Shown here in pieces: positions 12,874 through 25,085 of a stretch of DNA of 64,000 bases. Within the stretch, counting starts at the first letter, position 1. Every line of letters starts with the position of its first letter. A model generated the notes under the pieces. It saw only the letters and a list, made by a program, of their open reading frames with translations, had not been told where the DNA came from and ran no database searches. The stretch covers positions 9,368,001-9,432,000 of the forward strand of contig NC_064214.1 in assembly GCF_023101765.2 (NCBI RefSeq), read 5' to 3'. This DNA is from Spodoptera frugiperda (Eukaryota > Arthropoda > Insecta > Lepidoptera > Noctuidae). The position numbers were made by a program, and so were the translations under genes.

Positions 12874-13254
12874 AAAAAAAAGTTAATTACATTTTTGGGT
12901 TCGACATCGACATAACAATAACCCCTGCTATTTTTTTTATTTTTATTTTCAATGTACAGACAGCACTTTTCTACGATTTTATTATATGTATAGAAGTAAT
13001 AGTTCAATAGTAGTCCCTTTGAACAAGACCTGACAAGAATGATATAAAAATGGTTCTTGACCAGGAAATATTTGGGAACCCCTGTCTTACAGCTTTACAC
13101 AGCTACACACGAGAGGAATTTATTACGAAGATGTTAGTTTTTTGTTAGAAGGAAAACAATTTGATGAATGGGGTAAAGGTTGATGTAAATTGACGTGTGA
13201 TGGCGTGTTGAGTGGTGTAATGTACTTGGATTTGATTTTTGTGACATAGGATGT

Positions 13255-13325
13255 TATGCAATTGGCGTTCTATAGTGTCTGCCTACCCCCATGGGAGAGA
13301 GGTCTGAGGTTATGTATTTATGTAG
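13255..13325 (+). repeat. Family H fragment
   Basis: GTGTCTGCCTACCCCCATGG, GAGAGAGGTCTGAGGTTATG. A second copy is at 23488-23560. Confidence 0.55.
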
Positions 13326-13350
13326 GATATTATGATGTCACATTATGAAA

Positions 13351-13660
13351 CTTTTTTTTTTTTTTTTTTTTGAGGGGGAAAATCATCCTATGACTTCTCC
13401 CGCCTTGGGTGAGGCGAGAGGGAGTGTCAGACTCTTACTGACTAAAAACCACCCCGTTCCTTCTCCTGCTTTTCGAGCCGGAGCCCCGGTAAACCCGCTA
13501 GGTAGTCCGCAGCTCCGGATCAGGCATCAGCCCTACTGGGCCCCATCTGTGGTGGTCTGATGGCTCTTTGAGGCACGCACGGAACGCGACGCGCCGCACG
13601 CACGGGTCTGGTTCTGTTCGGGCGGTGAGCTACCCTTGCTCGCCGTCCGCAGGCCCGCAC
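13351..13660 (-). mobile_element. R1-like LINE 3' UTR and A-tail (reference copy of the 'R1 tail' family)
   Basis: Directly downstream of the ORF2 remnant on the minus strand. It reads through GCGGACGGCGAGCAAGGG, GCCATCAGACCACCACAG, TGCGGACTACCTAGCGGG, GGTGGTTTTTAGTCAGTAAG and CCCAAGGCGGGAGAAGTCAT, and ends in an A-run (T-run on + at 13351-13371). All the short R1-tail copies listed below are pieces of this sequence. Confidence 0.85.
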
Positions 13661-14119
13661 TTACGGTGGCCGGAGATCGTCTCGGGATCCCCTACGCCCG
13701 GAGTGTCTTTCGCGACGGCTGTGGCGTGAGGAGGTTTGTTCTCTCACGTGCCCCGCCTCCTCCTTAGGTAGCATGATTGCTTCGCAGAAGGAGGAGACGG
13801 CATCCCAGTCCCTCTCGTTCCGCACCATGGCCTGAACCAGTGCCGGGCGCGAGAGGTCGCGGTCGCCGACTACATCCCTGAGGACTTGGCGGTGCTCAGC
13901 CCACGCAGGGCACACCGCCACCGTATGTTCTACAGTGTCCTCCGGGCGGTCCTCCCAGTGATGACACCCGGGCGTTTCCTCCCGCCCAATAAGGAACAGG
14001 AACCTACCGAAACTCCCATGTCGGGTAAGCACCTGCGTTAGGCGGTAGGTGAGGACGCCGTGGCGCCTCTCTAGCCACTCCTCAAAGAGGGGACTTACCG
14101 CTGTGATGACAGCGAGCCC
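13661..14119 (-). pseudogene. R1-clade non-LTR retrotransposon ORF2, C-terminal fragment
   Basis: The minus strand reads about 150 residues to a TAA stop at 13661-13663. It contains FEEWLERRHGVLTYRL, LTRHGSFGRFL, CHHWED, a HTVAVCPAWAEHR motif and VSSFCEAIM. Known: the conserved LTxHGxF...CHHC...EDTxEHT...CPAW block is the C-terminal, zinc-knuckle-like end of R1-clade LINE proteins. Here the second cysteine of CHHC is a tryptophan. The copy is 5'-truncated at about 14119, so reverse transcriptase and endonuclease are absent and it cannot move by itself. The DNA is much more GC-rich than its surroundings. Confidence 0.88.
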
Positions 14120-14260
14120 AACATTATGACACTAATATTATAAACGTGACAGGTTTTTATTTGGATGTTTGTCCGTCAATCACGCTGAAACTACTGAACA
14201 GATTTTGATGAAATTTGGTATTGAGGCAGGGTATACGCTGACTTGGTTGATACGATATTT
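14120..14260 (+). repeat. Dispersed TTTGTCCGTCAATCACGC-type repeat fragment
   Basis: ATATTATAAACGTGACAGG, TGTTTGTCCGTCAATCACGC, TGAAACTACTGAACAGATTT. The same family appears in reverse order at 19470-19640 and 37265-37440. It is an old non-autonomous family without coding potential. Confidence 0.6.
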
Positions 14261-15034
14261 AATCCCACTGGAATACGGGTGAAGCCGCTGGAAGAAGCTA
14301 GTGATTTATAGTTCCTTGTATGGGAGAAGTTGTTCAGCCCTTATGCCTGGCCAGTGTAAATGTAACTTGGCTCTTACAGCGATCGAGAGAAGATTTATAC
14401 ATTTTACTCTGCTATCACCACATGTTTAACGTCATCATATAACTCTTACTTATACTCATCAACTAAACTCAACATGAAACACTACTAAATATCCAAAATC
14501 ACCTTTACTACTATCAAACTCTCATCGAATTCAGGCAGTACTTAGTTCTACATCTGTCTACACATCTTTACATCAACCTAATACAAACCAGTATAAACTG
14601 ACCGTTGAATGTATGAAAAGATCATACAAAGCAAGACCAAGACAAACTGGTTTTGTATACTTTGATGTGTAGCGTTGTGTACATTGATTCTGTTTATCCA
14701 CTGATAGGCCCATTCTAGCAAATAATAATTAATTACCATAAGTTATGGTTAAGGCAGCCGTAATTATTGCTCTAATACTGATAGGTACATGTTAAAGGAT
14801 TATTAGGTATTAATTAACATGCTATGATTCAATATTCGGTATGGAATTAGGATATATGGGAAGGTGTGTAGTAAACTACTGATTATATCGTTGATGTCAA
14901 GGTTTTCGAGTAAGATTAGAGGTTTTGAGTTGTAAGTTGTTGAATGGTAAATCTGTAAAGAAATGCTTTTTTGCCTGGGTGGTTGCAAGTCGACTACTAA
15001 GCAAAAATAGGTTCGATCCCCGAGTTAACATTAT

Positions 15035-15190
15035 AAGTGCGGGTCTGTGGACGGCGAGCAAGGGCTAGCTTGCCGCCCGACCAGAACCAGCGGACTACCT
15101 AGCGGGTTTACCGGAGCTCCGGCTCAAAAAGCAGGACTAGCAACGGGGTAATAGGTAGCGGCGGGAGAAGAGATTAGATGTTTTTCCACA
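15035..15190 (+). mobile_element. R1 tail with internal deletion; tRNA-like head just upstream
   Basis: GTGCGGGTCTGTGGACGGCG runs to CGACCAGAACCAG, then jumps about 100 bp to CGGACTACCTAGCGGG. The sequence just before it, near 14976-15025, contains a SINE-B-like GGTTCGATCCCCG box. Confidence 0.7.
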
Positions 15191-16442
15191 CTACAAACAA
15201 AAAATATTTAAAAGTAGATTTGCGTGAATGGCATGTTTCATATTAGTTGTCAATCCTGTACAAATCAATAGGGTTATAGCCGTAGCTAAATAAATTAATA
15301 GTTAGCTCATAATCTCCCCACTAGCAAATAAAAGAGATACTCAAAACCAAATCATCATATTCCTCTCTAAAATAACTACTTTATTACCTGGAAACACATT
15401 TACCGATACCACGTAAACCGATCCAGGCCCTTACCTGATTCTAAGCAAGATTCCAATGTTTTTTTTTCTCAAACATCGAAAACGATTTTTCAATTACGTA
15501 TCCATTCGATTCGGAGTGGAGCCATTTGGATCCTGATCACGTAACGATTCGAGTTGTATGGTACTCGTTCCCCACTCTATGGCGAATGAAAGGGGTGGTA
15601 TGTTAAACAATTAGAGGTAGTAGGGCTAGTTTCTTTACGTAGGTACGTAATTTGTGTTTTATTTATGTTTTGATTAGTTCTTACTTAGCTATCTTTTTTA
15701 ATGGATTGTCTGTTGTAATAAATAGGGATGATGAGGGGTATGAAAATTAAAAATCAATTTAGTCCATCAGTTAGGCAATGAAAAAGAATTAAGCACGTAT
15801 TTTATAAGATAATTCTTAGATAAAAAGAATCTAAGTTTAAGAGTGGGAGTAAATACGTCATTTCTACGTATAAAATGTGCCTAGACTTAACTGTGCCTTG
15901 ACTTAAAATCAATTGATTAACAATAGCTCCACAAAAAAAAGATAAAAAGAGAAAATAATTCGAACATTCTCAATATTGTTTTACGTTACCATAAACCACT
16001 ACTAAAATACAGTTCATAATAAAATAAAAAAAGACTATCAATACACTATAAAATGCACATCTCTTCACTCACTTTTTCAATTTATGAGATACCGTATTTT
16101 ACGCATGGTAACACCTATATTAAAAAATGAATTCTATAGAGCCATAGAGTGAAAACCGTCAAAATCCTTTTTTTATTTGTATCATATTTCTGTACTAAAT
16201 TCACAGGCTTTTTACGGAAGGCCAGTATTATTCGTCCGTGAAATATTTTAACTAACGGAGAGGCTATTGTATGTTTTTTTTTATATAAAAAAGAGGAATA
16301 CATTCAATCAGAATATTAGAGGGATTCTTTGACTAATATTGATTTGTTCTGTATCTATTGATACTAGTATTGGTTTTGCTTTTTTAACAAAAAATGTTAG
16401 GGATTTTGTAGCTTAGTAGTTTTTTAATGGATTTTTATTTTA

Positions 16443-16580
16443 GTGGGGAAAATCATTTAGACTTCTCCCGCCTTGATCAAGGTGAAAGGGAGGGCCAGAC
16501 TCTTACTGACTGAAAAGCACTCCGTCCCTACTCCTGGTCTTCGAGCCCTGGTAACCTGTTGGGTAGTTCGCAGTCCTGGA
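16443..16580 (-). mobile_element. R1 tail, short form
   Basis: Reverse copy from the TTTTCCCCAC end to the AGGACTGCGAACTACCC boundary. Confidence 0.75.
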
Positions 16581-17670
16581 GTTTCTTAAAGACTGGATAT
16601 TTGATAATACATAGCTTTTCATTTGCAATAAAGTAAAAAAAAGTCTCAATAACACCAATGACCATATTTGGTCAGCGTTTACTTTGTTAAAAACGACGAC
16701 CATGTAAAATGTTTCCAAAAAGTGCCTAACTACACAATTATAACAACGACTGCGAAGTTCAACAACCTGTCCGGGCCCATGAATAATGTACGCGTTGAGA
16801 ATAATAATTTAATTTCAACACCCGTAGCATTAGAGTAACATTTTGTGTAACATTAAGTTCCTGCCTAATATACCAACACATGACAATAAGGACGAGGTCA
16901 CTGCGGCTGGAGGGCTACTTCAGTTCTAATAAACAGCGATGACTGTCGTTGATATAGCGCTATACTTCATGAAATGTATCTAGATATTTCAAATAGAAAA
17001 GATCAATATATTTTCCTCTTTCTTCTTTATCAGTATCTTTCGATTGTTCAGTGATGATTCAGGTTACAAATATGCACACAAATTCACAAACTTTTACACT
17101 TACAATATTAGTAATATTTTGATTGTATTGAACATCTCCAATTTAAAGAATATTAATAACGTTTCCTATTCATCTTTCCTCATTCAAATAATCTAATTAC
17201 CCAATAAATTCCAAGTACAACTCATAAACATTTACCTGTTTATACACAAAAAGACGTATATAAAACCATAATTATACACACCATATTCTAACACCTATTT
17301 TAAAACAAATTTCCTTACCACAACAATGAATAACATTACCATATTAAATTTAAATTTTATAACATAAGCGACGCGACGTCTTAAATTGAAAAGGCTAAGT
17401 AATTTCAATTCCCTAAAGTGGGCCTCAATACTTATTTATTTCTTCCTAAACAGGTATTTGTAAGGAAGGTAAAAGCTTACTCGTAAATATGTAGATTTAT
17501 ACGTAGACGTATCAATTTTCTTTTTACTCCCCGATCTTGAGGTTTTGTGTTACAATTTTATTTCAATCGATTTTTGATGTGTTGATGGTGTTTATATTAT
17601 GCTTATTTTTTATTGTTTAGTGTATAGATTATTTTATTCCTTTAACAATATTGAGAATTATATTATTGTG

Positions 17671-18050
17671 TTTTACTGCCTGAGATGTGCTATGTTTCGT
17701 TGTTGTGGATGTGTTTGGTTTTCACCAAGCATATTCATTGGTACACTTAGTTTAGCACTCGTGCAAATGGAGTCAGTTAAGCTAGGTTTTTTGTATGGAA
17801 AAATACGTGCAATGTATGAATGCTATGGGTGGCTTCATGCTTCCCTACTATCGATACATCGCATACAAACTGTGCATCTTACTCGCACAGCGACTTTGCG
17901 GCAGCGTCGTGGTCGATGCATCTTCGTAGCACAGTTGCGTAGCTGTGGTACTAAGATGCATCAGTGGAAACGGTCACATAATTTCAAAGCTTAGCACAGA
18001 AGATATTACATTATCGTAGCATAGCTACATAGCACATCACTGGTGGAAAA
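17671..18050. mobile_element. MITE family G, complete copy
   Basis: The left end TGAGATGTGCTATG and right end CATAGCTACATAGCACATCA are inverted. The interior repeats TAGC/GCTA-rich words (AGATGCATCAG). The same ends occur at 43633-44066 and, left end only, at 35066-35215. Confidence 0.65.
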
Positions 18051-18303
18051 ACACCCCAAGTGACACTTTTTTAAAAAACAACATCAAAATGATTATCTGT
18101 TAATTCCATAAAATTAAACATAATGTAATGTTGTAGGATCATAAACCCTGTAAGGCTAATTTTAATATGACCTTTTTAAACCCCCTATATAAATACTAAT
18201 TACCTAACCAGTGCTTTAATTTCTAATTTAGGTTTCCTGAACATAATAGCTGTGTTTAACGTTGCGTGGAGTTATTTATACTTTGATAGTAATTCTAACT
18301 GAA

Positions 18304-18572
18304 TCGTCACACCTTATATCAGTAGGCAGAGGTGCACATTACGGCATATAATGCCACTGTATAATATATATACACATTTCACCATTTGTGTTATAGGTAC
18401 CATGTAATAGGGGGTGAACTTATTGCCATATACTATGCTTAAGACAGACTTCGTGCTACTGCTGAAAAAAAATTAGAAAACTCGAAAAAAGCCCAGCAAT
18501 TCTTAGGCCGACCCGGAATCGAACCCCTTATCCGGCAGTTGCACTAGTTGATACTCGACTAACAAAGCAGTT
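18304..18572 (-). repeat. SINE-B, near full length
   Basis: Contains all sections from the TAGGCAGAGGTGCACATT tail to the head, with GGTTCGATTCCGGGTCGGCC on the minus strand. Confidence 0.8.
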
Positions 18573-19189
18573 ATTAATTCTAAGTTATGTATACGAAACA
18601 ATAAAATACAAAATTATATGGCTTATGGTTAAATAGCAGTAACAATGTTAGATTATAAAATTGATTAACAATTTTCAAGAGCTAAACGGTAAAGTCCATC
18701 TAATCCATCCAATCAATAACTGGACAACCTTTAAAAAAAATTACAACAAAAAAAAATATGATTATGAAAGAGATTCCCTTTCAAAAATATAGACATAGTA
18801 CACACGAACTACGAGTAAACCCTACTTGACCCCAACAAGTGTGTTGGATGCAAACCTTATTACCGTGTTTAATCCTCTTATGAAGACTGTCCCCCTTTAC
18901 CTCATCCCCAAGCTCCCACCTACTCCCCCACCCCTTAAACTCCCTCCGAGATGCGAAGGGGATCTTGTATTTTTAATGCGCAAAGTGTTTTTGTTTAAAA
19001 TTTACATCAATTTGGGACTGTCGTGCGTTAGTCCGAGGTTTGCATGGATTCTGTTGTAATGAATTACGAGTCGGATTTTTTTGTTATTGTGATAAACGTT
19101 GCTTTGTGTATGCTATTTGAGATTGTGGGTGAAAATGGGCTGATGATGATGAGTGTAATGTATTTTATATTGTATAAATACATTAATTA

Positions 19190-19345
19190 TTATGTTATCG
19201 GCTTACTCTCGTAGCTGTTTGACGAGGAACTCGACTAGTTTCAAACCATGCTAGAGGTTCATATTCATGAGCAGCATTCCGCGACACACGACACGGCGAC
19301 TGTCGCGCTGCTACTCAGTAGCAACATAATAATTAATTTAGTATG
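19190..19345. mobile_element. E-family copy
   Basis: TTATCGGCTTACTCTCGTAG, CATATTCATGAGCAGCATTC and CGACACGGCGACTGTCGCG, which is itself palindromic. Confidence 0.65.
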
Positions 19346-19469
19346 TCTTACGAAAGTTAGTATAAATAAATACATGTTTAGTCTAACTAGTGAAACTATT
19401 TCTTGACTGTTTTGTTGTCGAGCGCTCGTAACTGTTCACATTTATGATATTACTATCTACTGCAGTGGC

Positions 19470-19640
19470 TTTGTCCGCGATCCCGTGGGATAAATAATAC
19501 CCTATCATCCAAGTCAGCAGACCAGCATCCTCTGTCTGTATCAAAATCCGAACAGTAGTTTCAGCGTGATTGACAGGCAAATATCCATAGAAACAAACTT
19601 TCACATTTATAATATTAGAGTCATTCCGCCGGATTTGCCA
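19470..19640 (-). repeat. Dispersed repeat, same family as 37265-37440
   Basis: GGCTTTGTCCGCGATCCCGT, TTTCAGCGTGATTGACAGGC and CTTTCACATTTATAATATTA. The orientation label is provisional because the ends are not defined. Confidence 0.55.
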
Positions 19641-19939
19641 GTTAAGTATGTTCATATATGTATATAAAATTCTTTGGAATTTCTTTTACTCTCTTTGCTA
19701 TGCTGGCCACTTTTCCGTTCTAGGAAATCTGTGTAAGTAATGTGGGCCAGGCCTGACTGATTTAAATAACGAGGTGACGTTATAAATTTCTGAGTCAGTT
19801 AGAATTATACTGCGATTATAATAAAAAAAAAATACATGATTGAATAGCTATACATAATATATAAAAGTACCGTATCTATCTTAGAAACACTATTTCAAAA
19901 TATTGACTGTACTCTACTTGACTGACCGACAAACTGCAC

Positions 19940-20120
19940 ATTTGGCGCGGTGGCTGGGAAACCGGCTGCCGCGCATGGTGTAGCGGTTTCAATTCCCGCA
20001 CGGAATAACTCTGTGTGTGATCCACAAATTGTTTTTTTTGGATTTGGGTGGCATGTGTATGTGAACTTGTATGTTTGTAAACGCATGACATAGGAGAAAA
20101 ACATAGTGTGGAACGTAGAA
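19940..20120 (+). repeat. SINE-D, near full length
   Basis: TTGGCGCGGTGGCTGGGAAA gives the A-box-like part and GCGGTTTCAATTCCCGC the B-box-like part. ACTCTGTGTGTGATCCACAA and CATAGTGTGGAACG complete the body. A tRNA-derived SINE distinct from family B. Confidence 0.8.
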
Positions 20121-20527
20121 CAACATTTCATTAAAAAATAAAACTTATAATAGTACAATTATTATAAAATGGACGTTTACTTATAAATAACATTTTCAAA
20201 TAATAACAATAATAAGCATTAATTTAAATACCATCAAACAGAAACAGTATTACGCAAGCAATAACGTTTATTTTCAAAAATAATGATTAAGTAAATATTA
20301 AATGTAACGTTGCAAAATGAAAACGGACAGAATCTTAACATTAATTACTTGAATAATTAACTGTTGAAACAGAGCGACATAAATTACTATTGATCACTTC
20401 TACTTTGTGTACGCAAACAATTTCGTGGAAAACTTGAATCGGTGTTTCATGTTCAATGTTGGATGTAGTTATTTATAGAATAACTTGGTTTGTGTTTAAA
20501 CGCGTTAATACATAATTATATATACAG

Positions 20528-20705
20528 ACTGTCTCACGCCTTTTATCCCCAAAGGGGTAGGCAGAGGTGCTCATTTTGGCACGTAACACCACTATATAAT
20601 GTACACCCACTATTCACAATTTGTGTTATAAGTCCCATATAATAGGGGGTGATCCTATTGCCATATATGGGCACAATCCAGACTCTGTGATCTGCGATCT
20701 ATATT
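20528..20705 (-). repeat. SINE-B, head missing
   Basis: From CTCACGCCTTTTATCCCC to CCAGACTCTGTGA. The tRNA-like promoter region is absent. Confidence 0.75.
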
Positions 20706-21050
20706 AGAATTTTATATGATTAATCAGTATAACTATAATGGCGTAAAAGACAAATTTGTAATGTCTTATCTGAAAGCATTCTCTGTTGACATAAACTTAA
20801 CCTAAGACCTTGAGATTTGCAGTAGCATAAAACCAACAAAACGAATGACTATTAAGAACACACCACATCGAAAAAACGAAGAAAAATTCATTTCACACAA
20901 TGCCGAAGAATGAAATCATTAATCAATGCATACAAAAGTTGAAATAAATCACTAACAGCCAACCACTAGTTAACTTAGTACGTACTTACTTACCATGTAT
21001 ACTTAGGTACAAAATCGTACAAAATTTTATTTTAATTTAAAAAAGCAACG

Positions 21051-21325
21051 TCACGCCTTTTATCCCCGAAGGGGTAGGCAGAGGTGCTCATTACGACACG
21101 TAATGCCGCTATACACCCACTTTTCACCATTTGTGTTATAAGTCCCATGTAATAGGGGGTGAGCCTACTGCCATATACTGGACACAATTCCAGACTCCGT
21201 GCTACTACTGAGAAATTTTCGAAAAACCGAAAACACCCCATTAATACTTTGCCCGACCCGGGAATCGAACCCGAGACCCCCTGTTCGGCAGTCGCACTTG
21301 CGACCACTCGACCAACGAGGCAGTC
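21051..21325 (-). repeat. SINE-B, best-preserved copy
   Basis: About 275 bp with clear internal Pol III-type boxes on the minus strand: TGGTCGAGTGGTCGCAAG (A box) and GGTTCGATTCCCGGG (B box). It then reads into CATGTAATAG sections and ends in CCTTTTATCCCC-type sequence. A 91-codon open frame across it is fortuitous. The head derives from a tRNA but is not a functional tRNA gene. Confidence 0.85.
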
Positions 21326-21760
21326 ATTTTAATTTACAATATAACATTTAACTTGTTTATACCGTTTACAGCAATTATTTCTGTGGAGGTTTTAATACTG
21401 GTTTCGGTGACAGGTCGTGGCTGCCACGAGCGCCCTGGGTTTGTTTCCTTTACCTTAAAAATATGGTTTTAAACGCTTGACTACAAAGCTTAATATGTGT
21501 TAAATATTGCAGAAGTTAGATATACGGAAATTATGTACTTGGGTTTTTGGGTGTCATGTAAAGGTTTAGGACATTTTATTAGAAAGTTTTGAGCAGGCAG
21601 TTTAGGAGTGAGTATCCATTATAATTTTCAGTTCAAATACCAATGGATTATGACAGATCCCTCTTTACAGATGATATTCTTGACCAGCAGTGAACATCAC
21701 TCCCTGCTTTTGATGTATTTCTGTCATAAAATGACTGTAAAACTTAGAGAGAAAGATTTC

Positions 21761-21880
21761 CGGACTGCCTAACGGGTTACCGAGGCTCCGGCTTGAAAAG
21801 CACGAGTAACAACAGGGTGGTTTTTAGTCAGTAATAGTCTGAAGGCGGGAGAAGTTATTGGATGTATTATTTCCCCTTAC
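21761..21880 (+). mobile_element. R1 tail, short form
   Basis: Starts CCGGACTGCCTAACGGG, contains GGTGGTTTTTAGTCAGTAA and ends GAAGGCGGGAGAAGTTATTG. Confidence 0.75.
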
Positions 21881-23487
21881 AAAAATAACCTCTGCATTAT
21901 TTCAAAACCATACGTGATTCTGAAGCTTAGAGAGATAGTTTTAACATTGTTATAATAAAAAATTCGCCAAACAGTAACCTAGTCTATAATAATTTCGCCA
22001 GCTGACCGTCGAATTAGGCAAATCGTTATAGACGAGGCGTATCGTGATCCGTTGCCAGCCTGGCCGAACAATTATACGGATTATCACGCAATGTCTGGTC
22101 GGTCTGAGCCAATGGAAGATATCCACATAACGAGAATTATTCCACACAACCATATTATTATCAGTAACTAGCTGGTCTTAATAGAGTAGACGATTATTAT
22201 TTTTTTTAATGTCCGTCTTGTAGATTATTTTAAAATATTATACATGTATTTTTAATTTCTTGCCGAAACTAAAACTTTTTGTGATGCATTGATTTATAGG
22301 TGCGTTTTATAATGTAGACATTACATAAGTAGCTCACATTCCTAAATTTTGATTCGTTTTATCCTAATAATATGTTTTTTTACATGACAATATAAATAAA
22401 AAAATACGTGTCTAATATTTTTTCATTGCCTAATTAATGGACTAAACACATTTGTAATTTTCATACCCCGTCATCATTCGTATACATTCTACATTGAATT
22501 TTTTTTGTTTGCTAAAAACTGGGATTTAAAATTGACATAGAAACATTAATGATAACGTTTAAGAAAAAAAACTTCAAAATAAACCATAAAACAAATAAGA
22601 TTTTTCTATCGTGTTTTTCTTAAGACATGCGTCATTCTGTGTACATTGCACTAATACGTGACACAATGGATACCAACCAGAGCTACTCGTGGCGTGACTG
22701 TGCGAAGAACAGCACAAAGCGAACGAGGTTAGGACTCAATTATTATCCGTTTTAATTTCTACGGCTTTTTCAAACATTTTCCCTTAACGTTTAAACATAA
22801 TTACAGCGAATTTTTGACTTGTAGGCTGGCTTTAAAATTTAATTAAAATATCATAATTGGAACTCAGTTTCAACTTTCAACGGGCATCTTTCATCTTTGC
22901 TTTTTTAATTTTTGAAAAGTTTTCGAATGTTGTTTCGCAAATTGAATTTTGAATAATTTGTCAACCTGTAATGGCCATATTCAATTTTTTTTATAAGCTG
23001 CTGAAAGTAAAAAATATAACGCAACCATTTTGTGAGTAGTTTTAAAAGAGAATGATGTTAAAAGTCATGAATGCCGTGGTGGTGGTGGATATTAAAAAAA
23101 AAGAACAGAGAAATCCTAGGCCATGGCTGTCATCATTCCATTTAGGACTCTATCGCAAATAGATATAGATTTTAAACTACAATATCAATAACAATTTAGA
23201 TAATCCGAAACAAACACGAACCAATCGTAATAAATCAATTTCGAATACAGAACGTTACTTTTGCACGCTCATGCAATTCCATAATTATTGATGTCGCATT
23301 CCGATTGCATAAATTGAATACTTGATAACTTCGTAATGGGTCCGTAAATTACTGGATTTATTGAATTGTCTGCGTTTATGTGTTTACATCGGTACGATAG
23401 CTGTTGTTAATGTGCATTATGCTGTGGTAATAAAATAAAAAGGCTAACCAAATATTTAATCAACGAGTCTAAGTAATACTATTGCCA

Positions 23488-23560
23488 TTATAATTGGCTT
23501 TCCATTGTCTCTACCTACCCTCATGGGAGACAAACGTGAGGTTATGCATGTTTATGTAAT
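23488..23560 (+). repeat. Family H fragment
   Basis: ATTGTCTCTACCTACCCTCA, TGGGAGACAAACGTGAGGTT. Matches 13255-13325. Confidence 0.55.
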
Positions 23561-23780
23561 GCCAGTTTGTTGTAACTAAAATAATCTAACATAATTCCAA
23601 TAACTTTGTGTTTATTGTTTTCAAAACATATGCTTTCAAGTTTTCATATAGTAATAATGTTATTGTTTTTTGATATGGTTGGATACTAGATACAATACCA
23701 AACTTGTTACGAAAAGAAAAATGTCTTGTACTTGAAATTATTAGGTCTTCAAACCTAATACTTTTACTCTGATTTAAGCG

Positions 23781-23915
23781 GTGAAAATCATCCAATGACT
23801 TTACTCGCCCTGGGTGAGGCAAAAGGGAGTTACAAGACTCTTACTGACTAAAACCACCTTGTTCCTACTCTTGCTTTTCGAGGCGGAGCCCCGGTAACCT
23901 GCAGCTCCGGGTTCC
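23781..23915 (-). mobile_element. R1 tail, short form
   Basis: Reverse copy; on the minus strand it starts ACCCGGAGCTGCAGGTTACC and ends in TTTTCACCGC. Confidence 0.75.
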
Positions 23916-24697
23916 ACCTTAGTCTAGAACTTAGACTGATAAAAAAAAATGTAGTGTCTGTTTGTAATATTAAGACACCTTTGGTCAACCTTAAGGGAAT
24001 AAGACACAATCACACCACGTTACACACATTTATCAATAAGGAAAATGATTTTCCCTGTCTATAAGCCAAAGGGGTTGAAGAAAACGACCCCAATATCAAC
24101 GGGTCGATAAATAAACGAAGTTAACTGCATTCTTACTTTCTTAAATATTCATGTATAGACACAGCTGTGCCGGCCATTAACATGCTGTTAAATATTTATA
24201 TTGTGAGGTGAATTATTTCAAAGGAAAGGGGTTTGATGTGATAGAGTTTTGTAAAGATATGGTTGTGTGTTATAGAAGGTTTTGTATTTAAAGGTTTGGT
24301 TTTATTTGGTAGGTATAGGATGGTTATTTTTATTTTAAGTTAAGGGAACTTTAATATTTGGAACACGCCCGTTACAACCTCCCTCCACATGCTGGTGCAA
24401 CTCCTGTAAGCCAGGATCCAATAGATACAACCATGGAGGATACAATAGATACAACCATGAAAACACCGGGACACTGAAGTCAGGCGCGCCGCAGGGACAT
24501 GAATGACTGACTGGATTTGACTGTCTTAGATCTGAACTGTCTTGGATCCCGCAACGAAGTAGGTGTTACATCACACCTGAAATTTGATATACAGGGATAG
24601 AGATGACTTGGGTGACATGGTACTTTTTATCCCACAGAAACGCGGGATTAGCCATTAGCCAGATAGATTCGGAGGATAGGGATTAGCCAGATAGATC

Positions 24698-24849
24698 AGG
24701 AGCTGCGGATTACCTAGCGGGTTTACCGGGGCTCCGGCTCGAAAAGCAGGAGAAGGAACGGGGTGGTTTTTAGTCAGTAAGAGTCTGACACTCCCGCTCG
24801 CCTCGCCCAAGGCGGGAGAAGCCATTGGATGAGTTTCCTCCCTAAAAAA
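24698..24849 (+). mobile_element. R1 tail, short form, well preserved, with A9 tail
   Basis: AGGAGCTGCGGATTACCTAG to GAGTTTCCTCCCT followed by A9. Close to the reference tail. Confidence 0.8.
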
Positions 24850-24954
24850 AAAGCCATTGGCAGAAGCTAGTTACATATTTTGTCAACATCTGCCAACACA
24901 AAAGGGAATTAAAAGCCTTTAACTTCACGTTATAATATTTTTATAATAACTACC

Positions 24955-25085
24955 TACAGACGTCTTGTAGGCTACGCAATGCCGTTGCGCCTGCCTACTT
25001 TGCTCATGATGAAGAGTCCCTCTATGATTCGAAATTAGTAGAGCTTTTCTTCATAAATATACGCTGGTAAACCGTGATTTTAGTT
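24955..25085. mobile_element. E-related MITE copy
   Basis: GCTCATGATGAAGAGTCCCT, GAAATTAGTAGAGCTTTTCT and AAACCGTGATTTTAGTTAG. Confidence 0.6.

Larger units (their letters stand above)
10218..13084. mobile_element. Probable non-autonomous hAT-like element, 2.87 kb
   Basis: The left end starts CAGTGGTTCCCAACC and the right end, read from the other strand, starts CAGGGGTTCCCAA: short hAT-style terminal inverted repeats. The 8 bp outside them, CCTTGCAG and TCTTACAG, match at 6 of 8, as a decayed 8-bp target duplication would. No transposase ORF is seen inside. The interior holds a CCCGCGACTTCGTTCGCGTG insertion-type word at 10757, a duplicated ~120 bp unit, a T/A array and a GACAAACA array. The terminal similarity is short, so the boundaries are inference. 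Confidence 0.5.

Noticed and set aside
17599..17994. A 131-codon plus-strand frame
   Set aside because: Most of it lies in a family G MITE and it has no family resemblance.
21032..21325. A minus-strand 91-codon frame and an apparent tRNA gene
   Set aside because: It is a SINE-B copy; the A and B boxes belong to a tRNA-derived head with no complete cloverleaf evident.
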